A DNA stretch of 64,000 nt from Campylobacter suis (GTDB lineage: Bacteria > Campylobacterota > Campylobacteria > Campylobacterales > Campylobacteraceae). The notes under the pieces are model-generated. The model saw only the letters and a list, made by a program, of their open reading frames with translations. It made no database searches and was not told the origin of the DNA. Positions 46,818-54,732 of this stretch are shown one piece after another; within the stretch, counting starts at the first letter, position 1; every line of letters starts with the position of its first letter. The stretch spans positions 620,001-684,000 of the forward strand of contig NZ_CAJHOE010000001.1 of the NCBI RefSeq assembly GCF_905120475.1. The letters run 5' to 3'. A program made the position numbers and the translations under genes.

Positions 46818-46857
46818 TTTACAGAGCAAGACAATAAGCATTGATTTGTTCTGTAAA
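46818..46857. repeat. Nested 40-nt hairpin
   Basis: The arms TTTACAGAGCAA (46818-46829) and TTGTTCTGTAAA (46846-46857) pair with one G-T pair. Inside, G830-T845 can wobble, A831/A844 do not pair, and CAAT (46832-46835) pairs with ATTG (46840-46843) across the tetraloop AAGC. A stem this long outside a terminator suggests a structured RNA or a remnant element. I know no named family that it matches. Confidence 0.5.
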
Positions 46858-46962
46858 GATACAAGAAGAAATTTTATCATAGTTGCTTATTTTGGCAATG
46901 ATAGAATTTGTTGTGTTTTTGGCATAGTAAGATTTATGATTGAAATTTTACAAAACATAACA

Positions 46963-46998
46963 TTTTAAATTCCTATTTAAAAGACTAGGAATTTAAAA
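46963..46998 (-). terminator. Inverted repeat at the end of the 47000-47746 gene
   Basis: The 13-nt arms TTTTAAATTCCTA (46963-46975) and TAGGAATTTAAAA (46986-46998) are perfect complements with a 10-nt loop, starting 2 nt after the stop codon of the reverse-strand gene. No long T-run follows, so efficiency is uncertain. Confidence 0.55.
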
Positions 46999-46999
46999 A

Positions 47000-47746
47000 T
47001 CAAGCCAGTTTTTGTCCTATTGCGCTAGCTTTTAACTCTCGTATCTCATAAAAAAGATAGTAATATATCATATTATCAGTTTCAAGGCTTTTATCCCCAA
47101 AAACTGGTTTTATCATATTTAAAAATTTATCTGAAATTCCAGCTATCTCAACAAGCAAAAGCTCATCTTTACGGCTTTTTGCGACCTTAACACAATTTGC
47201 AAAAAAAGTAAAAATAGTCTTAAAGTCTTTTAGTATGACATTTGAAATGATTTTAGACTCTATCTTTATCACTTTTTCAAGTCGCTTTTTAAGCCCTACG
47301 AGTTCACTAAGGGCTGTATTGATCTTTGAGCGCATAGCACCGTTGCGTTTTATAAAATGACGCTTATCTTCTTTTAAAGAGTTGCCATACTCTGTGACTA
47401 AAATTCCTATCGTATCTTCGATAGTCTTTAAGCTTTTTTGTAGTTTTATGTTTGATTCTGGGCTAATGCCACTTTTTTTGATTTTGTGATCAATAGCAAA
47501 CTGAATTTGCTCCAGATATGAGCTGATGTTTTCATAATAGTCGCTGGTATTAAAAACATTTTTGAAAAAAGTTCCCTCATCAACGCTGTTTCGTAGCTTT
47601 TCTCTTGTTTTATCGATTGCTGAGTTAAACTCAAAAACATCCATGCAAGGTTCAAGTTCTTTTGCTAAAAGCTCTTCATCTCTTTCAAAAGCCACAAGCA
47701 TCTCGTTAACTTTTTCAATCTGAATTTTTATATTTTTAAAATCCAT
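47000..47746 (-). CDS. Unknown helical protein
   Basis: A 248-residue protein that I do not recognise. It is almost all helical and charged with no signal peptide, membrane span or catalytic motif. Heptad-like stretches appear near residues 1-60 and 140-175 (for example GAMRSKINTALSELVGLKKRLEKVIKIESKI). There is one Cys near residue 33 and one near 187. Codon use looks like its neighbours, so I do not call it foreign. It is transcribed toward flgH, with the tRNA-Arg gene upstream. Confidence 0.75.
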   Translation of the reverse strand: MDFKNIKIQIEKVNEMLVAFERDEELLAKELEPCMDVFEFNSAIDKTREKLRNSVDEGTFFKNVFNTSDYYENISSYLEQIQFAIDHKIKKSGISPESNIKLQKSLKTIEDTIGILVTEYGNSLKEDKRHFIKRNGAMRSKINTALSELVGLKKRLEKVIKIESKIISNVILKDFKTIFTFFANCVKVAKSRKDELLLVEIAGISDKFLNMIKPVFGDKSLETDNMIYYYLFYEIRELKASAIGQKLA

Positions 47747-47847
47747 TTTTCACTTTCTATCAAATTTTTAGCTGATTTTACTATTTAAAATTTAAAAATC
47801 TTATAAAAGTTGCAGTTTTGTTTTTAACTTTATAAAGTATAAAAGAG

Positions 47848-47924
47848 TGGTGCGCCCGAGAGAATTCGAATCTCTGACCTTTTGAACCGCAATCAAATGC
47901 TCTATCCAGCTGAGCTACGAGCGC
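47848..47924 (-). tRNA. tRNA-Arg (GCG)
   Basis: A complete cloverleaf on the reverse strand: acceptor GCGCTCG paired with CGGGCGC (one G-T), D-stem GCTC/GAGC, anticodon stem TTTGA/TCAAA with loop TTGCGGT (anticodon GCG, G37), T-arm AGAGA-TTCGAAT-CTCTC... and encoded CCA. GCG reads CGC and, by wobble, CGT. Most bacteria decode this box with ACG modified to inosine. Confidence 0.93.
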
Positions 47925-47943
47925 ACTATAAAAAAGAAATGTG

Positions 47944-47949
47944 ATTATA
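47944..47949 (-). promoter_or_regulatory. -10 element of tRNA-Arg
   Basis: On the reverse strand, TATAAT at 47949-47944, 19 nt before the tRNA. The region upstream is A/T-rich with no clear -35. Confidence 0.55.
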
Positions 47950-48046
47950 CTCAAAGTTTCCTTAAAAAAAGCATATATGACTAAATTTATGAAAAATTTG
48001 GTGAAAATTTGATAAATTTATCTAAAAATTTTAAGGGATATAAAAA

Positions 48047-48238
48047 ATGAATGATTTTTTTGATAGTTTAAAAGAGATAAAAAAAGAGCTTGTAAAAGAG
48101 CAGGGCGATGAAAAAAAGCCAACAAAACCGACACAAAAAGATAGCATAAGCAAAGAGGAGGTTGTTGCAAAAAAAGAGCAACAGCTAGCACAGGAGTTTT
48201 TAAGCTATATAAAACATAGCGATGTTAGAAAATTTTAG
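48047..48238 (+). CDS. Small charged protein upstream of rseP
   Basis: A 63-residue, Lys/Glu-rich protein with N-terminal MNDFFDSLKEIKKEL and C-terminal EFLSYIKHSDVRKF. The middle is a Lys-Pro-Thr linker. The AAGGG site upstream of the ATG, and the immediate junction with rseP (the stop is followed directly by the rseP ATG), support that it is translated. Function unknown; it may be conserved at this place in Campylobacter. Confidence 0.7.
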   Translation: MNDFFDSLKEIKKELVKEQGDEKKPTKPTQKDSISKEEVVAKKEQQLAQEFLSYIKHSDVRKF

Positions 48239-49345
48239 ATGAAAAGCTTGTTTTTTTTAGTATTACTGGTGCTTGGTGGGCTTTATTTTTACTCGTGGTA
48301 TTTTTTTGTTACTATTTTTGTGCTTTCATTTTTGGTATTTTTCCATGAACTAGGACATTTTTTGGTGGCAAGAGCACTTGGGGTTTGCGTGCATACTTTT
48401 AGTATCGGCTTTGGAGAAAAACTACTTAAAAAGCGTATCGGGGCAACAGAGTACGCCATATCGGCTATACCTCTTGGTGGTTATGTTCAATTAAAAGGAC
48501 AAGATGATACAGATCCAAAAAACAAAAACCTAGATCCAGATAGCTACAACTCACTAAGTCCGCTTGGGCGTATAGCCATACTATTTGCAGGACCAGCGTT
48601 TAACTTTATTTTGGCATTTTTTATATTTATCATGCTTGGGTATATGGGAGTTGAAAAGCTTGCACCAACTGTTGGAAATGTGGTTGATGGCTCGGCTGCC
48701 ATGGATGCCAAGATGCAAAAAATGGATAAAATTTTAGCCATAAATGATGTAGAAATAACCGAATGGGAAGACATTAAAAAAAATGTTACTACCGAGCAAA
48801 TGAGTATAAGTATAGACAGAAATGGAACACTCATGCAAATTTTACTCACGCCAAGGATTAGTGAGACGAAGAGTGTTTTTGGTGAGAGTGAACGGCGTGC
48901 ACTCATAGGCATTGTCCCTAGTGGCGATGCCATAAAGCTTAGTTATGATGGGCTTGATGCTGTTTCGTACGCATTTGATGAGACTATAAAAGCATCAAAG
49001 CTTATATTTTTAGGTATCGGCAAGCTCATAGAAGGCGTAGTGCCTATAAAAGAGGTGGGTGGTATCGTTCAGATAACTGATATAACGACAAAAGCTGCAA
49101 AGAGCGATTTTGCGGTTCTTTTAATCATCACAGCTTTGCTTTCGGTAAATCTTGGAGTACTAAATTTACTCCCGATACCAGCTCTTGATGGAGGCCATAT
49201 TTTGTTTAATCTCTATGAGCTAGTATTTAGACGAGAGGTAAGCGAAAAAGTTTTTGTATGGCTTACTTACGCGGGCTGGGCGATATTATTATCTCTTATG
49301 ATACTAGCAACCTTTAATGATATAAATAGACTAATGCAAGGTTAA
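48239..49345 (+). CDS. rseP: RseP/M50 site-2 protease
   Basis: The 368-residue membrane zinc protease has HELGH at 36-40 within an early span, GATEYAISAIPLGGYVQLKG, a central single PDZ-like domain (VGNVVDGSAAMDAKMQKMDKILAINDVEI) and the C-terminal LLPIPALDGGHIL that supplies the third metal ligand. Site-2 proteases cleave regulator proteins or signal peptides inside the membrane. Campylobacter lacks the sigmaE pathway, so the substrate is not RseA. Confidence 0.92.
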   Translation: MKSLFFLVLLVLGGLYFYSWYFFVTIFVLSFLVFFHELGHFLVARALGVCVHTFSIGFGEKLLKKRIGATEYAISAIPLGGYVQLKGQDDTDPKNKNLDPDSYNSLSPLGRIAILFAGPAFNFILAFFIFIMLGYMGVEKLAPTVGNVVDGSAAMDAKMQKMDKILAINDVEITEWEDIKKNVTTEQMSISIDRNGTLMQILLTPRISETKSVFGESERRALIGIVPSGDAIKLSYDGLDAVSYAFDETIKASKLIFLGIGKLIEGVVPIKEVGGIVQITDITTKAAKSDFAVLLIITALLSVNLGVLNLLPIPALDGGHILFNLYELVFRREVSEKVFVWLTYAGWAILLSLMILATFNDINRLMQG

Positions 49346-49348
49346 AAA

Positions 49349-49981
49349 ATGATAGTTTTATCCAAACTTTTAGATGAAATTTATAGTATAAATCCACAAG
49401 CTAGGCTCATTGCTGTTAGTAAAAATGTAACTAGCAAAGAGGTTTTAGAGCTTTTTAGTCAAGGGCAGATAGAATACGGCGAAAACAGGGTTCAAGAGCT
49501 TGCCAAAAAGCAGAGTGAGCTTAAAGATTTAGGGCTAAAATGGCACATGATAGGCAGACTTCAAAGCAACAAAATAAACCAGCTCATAGCCCTAAAGCCA
49601 ACTCTTTGGCAAAGCTGCGATAGTTTTGAAAAGGCACTAGAGGTTGATAAGAGGCTAAATTTTAAGCTTGATACATTGCTTCAGATAAACTCAGCAAACG
49701 AAGATAGTAAGCAGGGTGTTTTGGAGGGTGTTGCAAAAGAAATTTATCTTAAAATCAATGAGCAGTGCAGTAATATAAATTTAGTTGGAGTCATGAGTAT
49801 CGGCTCACATAGCGATGACTGGCGCGAAGTTACCAAAAGCTTTGAGACAACATACAAAATTTATAAAAGTCTAGAAAAAGACGGCGCAAAGATATGCTCT
49901 ATGGGTATGAGCTCAGATTACGAGCTTGCGCTAAAGTCTGGCTCAAATATGCTTCGCATAGGCTCAATGCTTTATATATAA
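49349..49981 (+). CDS. YggS/PROSC family pyridoxal phosphate homeostasis protein
   Basis: The 210-residue protein binds pyridoxal 5'-phosphate and helps balance free cofactor; it has no known catalytic reaction. RLIAVSKNVTSKEV contains the lysine that holds the cofactor (Lys in VSKN), and YGENRVQELAKK, WHMIGRLQSNKIN and GMSSDYELALKSGSNMLRIG are diagnostic. It follows rseP by 3 nt and converges with murG. Confidence 0.92.
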   Translation: MIVLSKLLDEIYSINPQARLIAVSKNVTSKEVLELFSQGQIEYGENRVQELAKKQSELKDLGLKWHMIGRLQSNKINQLIALKPTLWQSCDSFEKALEVDKRLNFKLDTLLQINSANEDSKQGVLEGVAKEIYLKINEQCSNINLVGVMSIGSHSDDWREVTKSFETTYKIYKSLEKDGAKICSMGMSSDYELALKSGSNMLRIGSMLYI

Positions 49982-49982
49982 C

Positions 49983-51008
49983 TTACAAGGTAGATAAAAT
50001 TTCTCTTATGATATCACTCGTTTTATCTTTGCTAAGAACTTGCATAAGCCCTTTGCTAACACGATTTATCTCATAGTTTTGTATAAGCTTTAAAATTTCA
50101 TCCACATCAGCCTCACCATCTTTTTGTAATGAAATTTGGCATAAATTTCTATCAAGTAAAAATTTAGCATTATGAAACTGATGGTTGCCAGCTGCGTGAG
50201 GATATGGCACAAAGATACAAGGCAGAGCATTTGCGCTAAGCTCCCAAAGCGAGCTAGCACCAGCACGGCTTATACAAAGATCTGCGTCATACATCTTTTT
50301 TTCTATCTCTGAACTAAAGTCAAAAAGCTCAAGCTCACTCTCCTTAAAGCCTATATTTTTATACTCTAGCCTTAAATTTTCAAGTGAGTTTTTACCACAT
50401 TGATGTATGATCTTTATCTGTTTTTCTTTTAAAGTTGTGGCTAGCTTAATGGCTAGTTCATTTATAGCTTTTGCCCCCTGTGAGCCACCTAAAAAAAGTA
50501 TGGTTTTAAGCTCCACTCTCTCTTTTTGTCTATCAAAAAATTTATTACCAACAGGATATGCCCAAAATGGTTTTTCATAAGAGCTATAAAAGCCCTTAGC
50601 AAATGGTCGCAAGAGCTCATTTAGCCTGCCTATCTTTGCATTTTGTTCGTGTATAAAAAGAGGAATTTTACAAAATAAAGCAGCTAGTGCTGCCGGTGCA
50701 GCCGAATATCCACCAACGCTAATGACCGCTTTTACGCCGTTTTGTCTAAAAATTTCACGGCATTTTAAGGCTGACTTTATGATATTAAAAAGGCTAAAAA
50801 TTTTAGCCAGACCTTGCTTATTTACAACTCCAGAGCTTTGTAAAAAGTAGCGTGCGGCAAAATTTTCATCATTTTCAAACCACATTTTATCCTGTCCGCT
50901 AGTTGAACCTATAAAGATACAAGATCTATTTAGTTCATTAAGTTGCTTACAAAATGAGCGAGCTATCGCCAAATGTCCACCAGTTCCCCCGCCAGTTATC
51001 ACTACCAT
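49983..51008 (-). CDS. murG: UDP-N-acetylglucosamine-lipid I GlcNAc transferase
   Basis: The 341-residue GT-B enzyme converts lipid I to lipid II. The N-terminal GGGTGGHLAIARSF, the SVGGYSAAPAALAA block, HEQNAKIGRLNELL, FLGGSQGAKAIN and C-terminal SRAGASSLWELSANALPCIFVPYPHAAGNHQ are complete. I start at the ATG at 51008 with AAGG upstream; the longer frame is inside ftsW. It overlaps the end of ftsW. Confidence 0.95.
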   Translation of the reverse strand: MVVITGGGTGGHLAIARSFCKQLNELNRSCIFIGSTSGQDKMWFENDENFAARYFLQSSGVVNKQGLAKIFSLFNIIKSALKCREIFRQNGVKAVISVGGYSAAPAALAALFCKIPLFIHEQNAKIGRLNELLRPFAKGFYSSYEKPFWAYPVGNKFFDRQKERVELKTILFLGGSQGAKAINELAIKLATTLKEKQIKIIHQCGKNSLENLRLEYKNIGFKESELELFDFSSEIEKKMYDADLCISRAGASSLWELSANALPCIFVPYPHAAGNHQFHNAKFLLDRNLCQISLQKDGEADVDEILKLIQNYEINRVSKGLMQVLSKDKTSDIIREILSTL

Positions 51009-52162
51009 ATCTTTGCCTTTTTGCTTATCATCAAAACCATACCAACGGCAATGCATGTCGCCAAAACAGAGCTACCGCCATAGCTTAAAAATGGCACCGC
51101 TATACCCTTTATCGGCGTAATAGAGGTAATACCGTAACTATTTATGATAAATGAAAATGAAAATACAAGTCCTACTCCAAGGGTAAAAAGATGATAGACT
51201 TTATTTTCACTTCTTCCTGAAATTCTAAAAATTCTAAACAGTACCGCAATAAAAATTCCAACTACACCAAATATACCCAAAAGACCTATCTCTTCGGTAA
51301 TACCAGCTATAACAAAGTCTGTATGAACTTCACTTAAAAAGCCAAGTTTAAAGGTTCCAGCACCAAGCCCTTGACCAAAAAGCCCGCCATGATTTATAGC
51401 ATTTAGTGAGTTTGAAATTTGCCACGGCTCATCAGCATTTTCAACTCTTAGCGTCGCAAAACTCTCAGGCAAAACGCTTAAGACTATATCCTGAACGCCC
51501 ACCCACCAGGACTTGATACGATTTATCCTGTGTTCACTATTTATGATAATGATCGTTCCCACACAAAGCACAAAGCTTACACCAACCATAAAAATTTTAA
51601 GGCTAGTTCCTGCAAAAAGTGCCATCATGATAAAAGTAGCTGCCAAAACAACAACTTGACCAAGGTCATTTTGCATAACAGCGATAAGATAGACGATTAG
51701 CAAAAACAGTAAAATATATGGGAAAAGTATAGCCAAATCCTCTTGCATTGTCCGTTTTTTTTCATCTATTTTTCTTGTAAAGCTCCATGCTAAAAAGTAG
51801 ACAAAGCCTATTTTAAAAAACTCAACTGGCGCAAGCGAAAAACCAGGCAGTCGTATCCAGCGACGCGCACCACCCGACTCTGTCACAAATGAAGCTGGTA
51901 AAAAGTGCATAGCACCCATTAAAATAAGACAAGAAAAAAACAGACCAAAGCCGATAAATTTCAGTGCCTTATCTGGATTAAGCTGAGAAAGTCCCCACAT
52001 AAGGCAAACACCAATAGCTACAACAATGGACTGTCTTATAAAAAAATGATACTCTTCATAGTGAAAAAAGCGCACAGTATAAACCGACAAAGATAGCGAA
52101 AATATCGCACTTATGCCAAGCAAACAAACGCAAAGGTAAAAAAGTTTTCTATCTGTATACAA
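51002..52162 (-). CDS. ftsW: FtsW/RodA family lipid II polymerase
   Basis: The 386-residue SEDS protein has about ten spans. GGARRWIRLPGFSLAPVEFFKIGFVYF, NDLGQVVVLAATFIMMALFAG, the SLNAINHGGLFGQGLGAG loop and GITSITPIKGIAVPFLSYGGSS are hallmarks. SEDS proteins polymerise lipid II with a cognate class B PBP. Its partner murG follows directly, which favours FtsW over RodA. Confidence 0.92.
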   Translation of the reverse strand: MYTDRKLFYLCVCLLGISAIFSLSLSVYTVRFFHYEEYHFFIRQSIVVAIGVCLMWGLSQLNPDKALKFIGFGLFFSCLILMGAMHFLPASFVTESGGARRWIRLPGFSLAPVEFFKIGFVYFLAWSFTRKIDEKKRTMQEDLAILFPYILLFLLIVYLIAVMQNDLGQVVVLAATFIMMALFAGTSLKIFMVGVSFVLCVGTIIIINSEHRINRIKSWWVGVQDIVLSVLPESFATLRVENADEPWQISNSLNAINHGGLFGQGLGAGTFKLGFLSEVHTDFVIAGITEEIGLLGIFGVVGIFIAVLFRIFRISGRSENKVYHLFTLGVGLVFSFSFIINSYGITSITPIKGIAVPFLSYGGSSVLATCIAVGMVLMISKKAKIW

Positions 52163-52215
52163 ACTTGCTCCAAATTTAAAGGAATAATTTTAGTCAAAAA
52201 AGCCTTATAAAGCTT

Positions 52216-53280
52216 TTAACTCTCGCTCAAATCCTCAGCCACCTGCGCTGCTAGCTTTAGCTTTTCGTTATCAAAGTGCGTGTAAATTCGGCTTGTGTTA
52301 AGGCTAGCGTGACCTAGGGCTTCTTGAACTAAAACAAGGTCTTTTTGCTTTTTATAAAGCATAGTCGCAAAGGTGTGGCGTAGCATGTGAGCGCCGTTTT
52401 TTTCCTTTCTTATGCCTGCGCGAAACAAAATTTGCTCGACTATTCGGCTTACATAAGCTTGAGTTAGCCTCTCGCCCTTGCGATTTACGAACAAATATCC
52501 CTCTTTGTTGATGAAATTTATAGCGATGGCGTCAAGGTGGTGCTCGATTAGATGGCGTTTTATCATAACGATTCTGTATTTGTTACCTTTGCCTCTTATG
52601 CGGATGATGTAAAGCTCACCCTCTTTATTTATGTCTTTTCGCTTTAAATTTAGCGCTTCACTTACGCGAATGCCTGTGAAAATGATGATTTTTATGATTA
52701 GCTTGTTGCGATTTTCGTTGCTTTTAAACTCGGCCTCATCAATGCCGTTTAGAAATTTCTTTACCTCTTCTTCGCTCATAAACTCAGGCAGTTTTTGCCC
52801 TCTTGTCCCGCTTACTCCACCCCAGTTTTTAAGCTCTATGTCAAAGACATGCGCCTTGCCATCCTCTTCGTTTTGCTTGTCTAAAAATGAGAAGAAATTT
52901 ATGGCGGCGATTCGGTAGTTTTTTTTACTCGCATCACTTAGCCCGCCAGTCGTGCTAGCAAGCACTTCGCTGATAAACTCCTCATCAATTTGCTTTAAGC
53001 TAAGAAGCTCGTAAAAGCAGATGGTCTCATAAATTTTTTTAAGCGGATTAAAGTAGGTGTTTATCCCAGTTAGCCCAGCGTTTCGTGCCTTTTTGACAAG
53101 CCCGTCAAGCTCATCTATGTTTTTTATCTCTTTGTTTAGCGCGAAATTTACACTTGCAAGGGTTTGAGGGTTGCGAAGTTCTTTGTTTGAGAGTGAGCTT
53201 AGTTTAAACTTAACATAACGAGCGAGCCAAAATAGCAAGGACGCCTTAAAGTCCTGCTTGCAATCGAGCTTAAATTTCAC
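52216..53280 (-). CDS. xerH: XerH tyrosine recombinase
   Basis: The 354-residue recombinase is of the single-XerH type that resolves chromosome dimers in Campylobacter and Helicobacter. All catalytic residues are visible: Arg205 (FTGIRVSEALNL), Lys231 (RGKGNKYR), His298, Arg301 (GAHMLRHTFATML), His324 (ALGHASLNTS) and nucleophile Tyr333 (RIYTHF). In this phylum the target difH is often close to xerH; I could not identify it with confidence. Confidence 0.92.
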   Translation of the reverse strand: MKFKLDCKQDFKASLLFWLARYVKFKLSSLSNKELRNPQTLASVNFALNKEIKNIDELDGLVKKARNAGLTGINTYFNPLKKIYETICFYELLSLKQIDEEFISEVLASTTGGLSDASKKNYRIAAINFFSFLDKQNEEDGKAHVFDIELKNWGGVSGTRGQKLPEFMSEEEVKKFLNGIDEAEFKSNENRNKLIIKIIIFTGIRVSEALNLKRKDINKEGELYIIRIRGKGNKYRIVMIKRHLIEHHLDAIAINFINKEGYLFVNRKGERLTQAYVSRIVEQILFRAGIRKEKNGAHMLRHTFATMLYKKQKDLVLVQEALGHASLNTSRIYTHFDNEKLKLAAQVAEDLSES

Positions 53281-53338
53281 TTTTTTGCCTTTAAATTTTT
53301 ACTCGATTATAGCATATTTTGGCTCTTTAAATTAAAAC

Positions 53339-54007
53339 TTACTCGTGAAAGGTTACACTTTCGCTTAGCGACACCCTTTGTGTGCGGTTTTTATTGACAT
53401 TTGCGTCCCAGTTTGGATAGCCAAAAGATATGCCAAAGAGCAACTTTAGCTCATCACTTACTCCAAGCTCTTTTCTGATGGTATCGGCAAACATCGCAAA
53501 GATAAGTTGCGGTATGCTACCATATCCACGAGCCGTGCATGAGAGCATAAAATTTTGAGCATACATACCCATATCGGCTGCGACATTGACATTATCGGCG
53601 ATGCTAGGCATAAACAAAAACGCAGCGTGTGGTGCTCCGTAAAACTCTAAATTTAACGGTACCATTCTAGCTCTACCTGCCTTATCCTCTCTAGCCACGC
53701 CAAAGCCGTCATAAATTAACTTATATAGGGCTCTCATGCGAGTTTCAAGAGCGGGTGGAAATAGTGACTGATCGTAAGGAAAGTCGCTTTTTATCTCACC
53801 TTTTGCCCATTTATCTTTTAAAATTTCTTTTAACTCTTTTGCTTTCTGTCCTGAAACCACATGCGTTATCCAAGGCTGTGTATTTGTAGCGGACGGCGCC
53901 CACTGCGCATCAAGTAAAATTTCATTTATCTCATCTTTGCTAAGTGGCTTATCTAAAAAGTCCCTTATAGACTGACGAGATCTTACTGTAGTTTGAAAAT
54001 CTAGCAT
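53339..54007 (-). CDS. Nitroreductase family protein
   Basis: The 222-residue FMN enzyme has RSRQSIRDFLDKPLSKDEI, DAQWAPSATNTQPWITHVV and the C-terminal GISFGYPNWDANVNKNRTQRVSLSE pattern typical of nitroreductases. The physiological substrate is not known; relatives reduce quinones, nitro compounds or flavin. Its upstream region carries one of two copies of the LysR-type element that also lies at the flavocytochrome/LysR junction, so I infer common control. Confidence 0.88.
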   Translation of the reverse strand: MLDFQTTVRSRQSIRDFLDKPLSKDEINEILLDAQWAPSATNTQPWITHVVSGQKAKELKEILKDKWAKGEIKSDFPYDQSLFPPALETRMRALYKLIYDGFGVAREDKAGRARMVPLNLEFYGAPHAAFLFMPSIADNVNVAADMGMYAQNFMLSCTARGYGSIPQLIFAMFADTIRKELGVSDELKLLFGISFGYPNWDANVNKNRTQRVSLSESVTFHE

Positions 54008-54052
54008 TTTGCTCCTTTAAATTAATTTTTTTCAACGATAAGGTAATTTTTT

Positions 54053-54105
54053 ATATAAGTCAAATAACATAAAGTATATAATAGCATAACTAAAAGTTAT
54101 AAAAA
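54053..54105. repeat. 53-bp LysR-type regulatory element, copy 1
   Basis: This element matches 56819-56871 at 50 of 53 positions, in the same orientation. It carries TATAAT (54077-54082) read rightward and the dyad ATAACT-AAA-AGTTAT (54086-54100), a perfect 15-bp inverted repeat with the T-N11-A form of LysR operators. It lies about 80 nt upstream of the nitroreductase start. Its rightward promoter has no protein gene to serve. Confidence 0.85.
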
Positions 54106-54166
54106 TTTATAAAAAAATGAGTGAAATTTTGGGTTTATGCTAATTTGCAAAAACCCAAAATTTGTA
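54077..54166 (+). ncRNA. Possible small RNA driven by copy 1 of the LysR element
   Basis: Rightward TATAAT at 54077-54082, LysR dyad at the predicted start (near 54090), no ORF worth the name, and a strong 13-bp hairpin at 54124-54163 followed by a T-rich run in this direction. This layout would give a transcript of about 75-80 nt complementary to the end of the fccC mRNA region only at its 3' edge. It is prediction only; the hairpin may serve just as the fcc terminator. Confidence 0.3.
54124..54163. terminator. Terminator at the end of the flavocytochrome operon
   Basis: The arms AAATTTTGGGTTT (54124-54136) and AAACCCAAAATTT (54151-54163) are perfect complements with a 14-nt loop, 3 nt beyond the restored fccC stop. 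On the reverse strand a T7 run follows. On the forward strand the following sequence is also T-rich, so the hairpin may work both ways. Confidence 0.8.
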
Positions 54167-54722
54167 TTATTTTTGTTTTTTATCTTGATACATTTGCTCC
54201 CACTCATCCCAGCTATTTGCAGTCTTATGTTGTTGCTCGACTAGCATTTTGCCAAGTTCGTAGTGTCCGACATTTTGGTGACAGCTCGTGCATTTTTGAA
54301 ATTTCACGAGTTGCGTTTGCCTCGCTAGTTTTTACTATGCCTTCATGACACCTTAGACACGAACTATCAAAGGTATAATTTGCCCTTGCGTTTGCTCTGT
54401 TTGCTATCCAGTCTTTTTTACTAGGATCGCCTGTTAGCGTTGTGAAGCCCTCAGCCACGCCGTTTTTAGCCTTTGTTATGAGATAGTTTGCAAGATTATC
54501 ATGCGGTAAGTGACAGTCAGTGCATTTTACACTTATTCCCTTTGTGTTTGAGGCTCCATGTATTGGGTCAGCTAGATTTGTCTGAGCTATCGCTCCGTCC
54601 CATGCGTGGCACGAGCCACAAAATGGATACTCGCCTGTTGCTACGACTATCTTATGCCCTGCAAATACGCAAAATAAAGTAACAACGCAGGTTATGGATA
54701 CGATTTTGATTAAATTTTTCAT
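54167..54722 (-). pseudogene. fccC: NapC/NirT-type tetraheme quinol dehydrogenase, frameshifted (FccC-like)
   Basis: A membrane-anchored cytochrome c with an N-terminal span (residues 5-28) and haem motifs CGSCH (35-39), CTDCH (67-71) and CLRCH (122-126). The reading frame after residue 143 changes: the ORF ends at 54225 after 165 residues. In the +1 frame, the expected fourth motif CTSCH and the ending CTSCHQNVGHYELGKML...WDEWEQMYQDKK follow at once, to a stop at 54167. Removing one A from the A5 run at 54293-54297 restores a 184-residue protein. A very strong AAGGAGGG site precedes the ATG. NapC/NirT proteins move electrons from menaquinol to periplasmic reductases. Confidence 0.87.
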
Positions 54723-54732
54723 TTTACCCTCC

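Larger units (their letters stand above)
46694..46999. other. 306-nt gene-free region with three inverted repeats
   Basis: No credible coding frame is visible. From left to right: (1) 46783-46808, GCTC and GAGC around the 14-nt palindrome TAAAATGCATTTTA, followed by a T7 run (46814-46820), which may end the flgH transcript. (2) 46818-46857, a long hairpin: a 12-13 bp stem with one or two G-T pairs, an A-A mismatch, then CAAT-AAGC-ATTG. (3) 46963-46998, a 13-bp inverted repeat next to the end of the 47000 gene. The middle hairpin has no assigned role. Confidence 0.65.

Noticed and set aside
54293-54297. Phase-variable homopolymer in fccC
   Set aside because: Five A residues are too few for slip-strand switching of the Campylobacter type, which uses G/C tracts of eight or more. 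No such G/C tract was found anywhere in the window.
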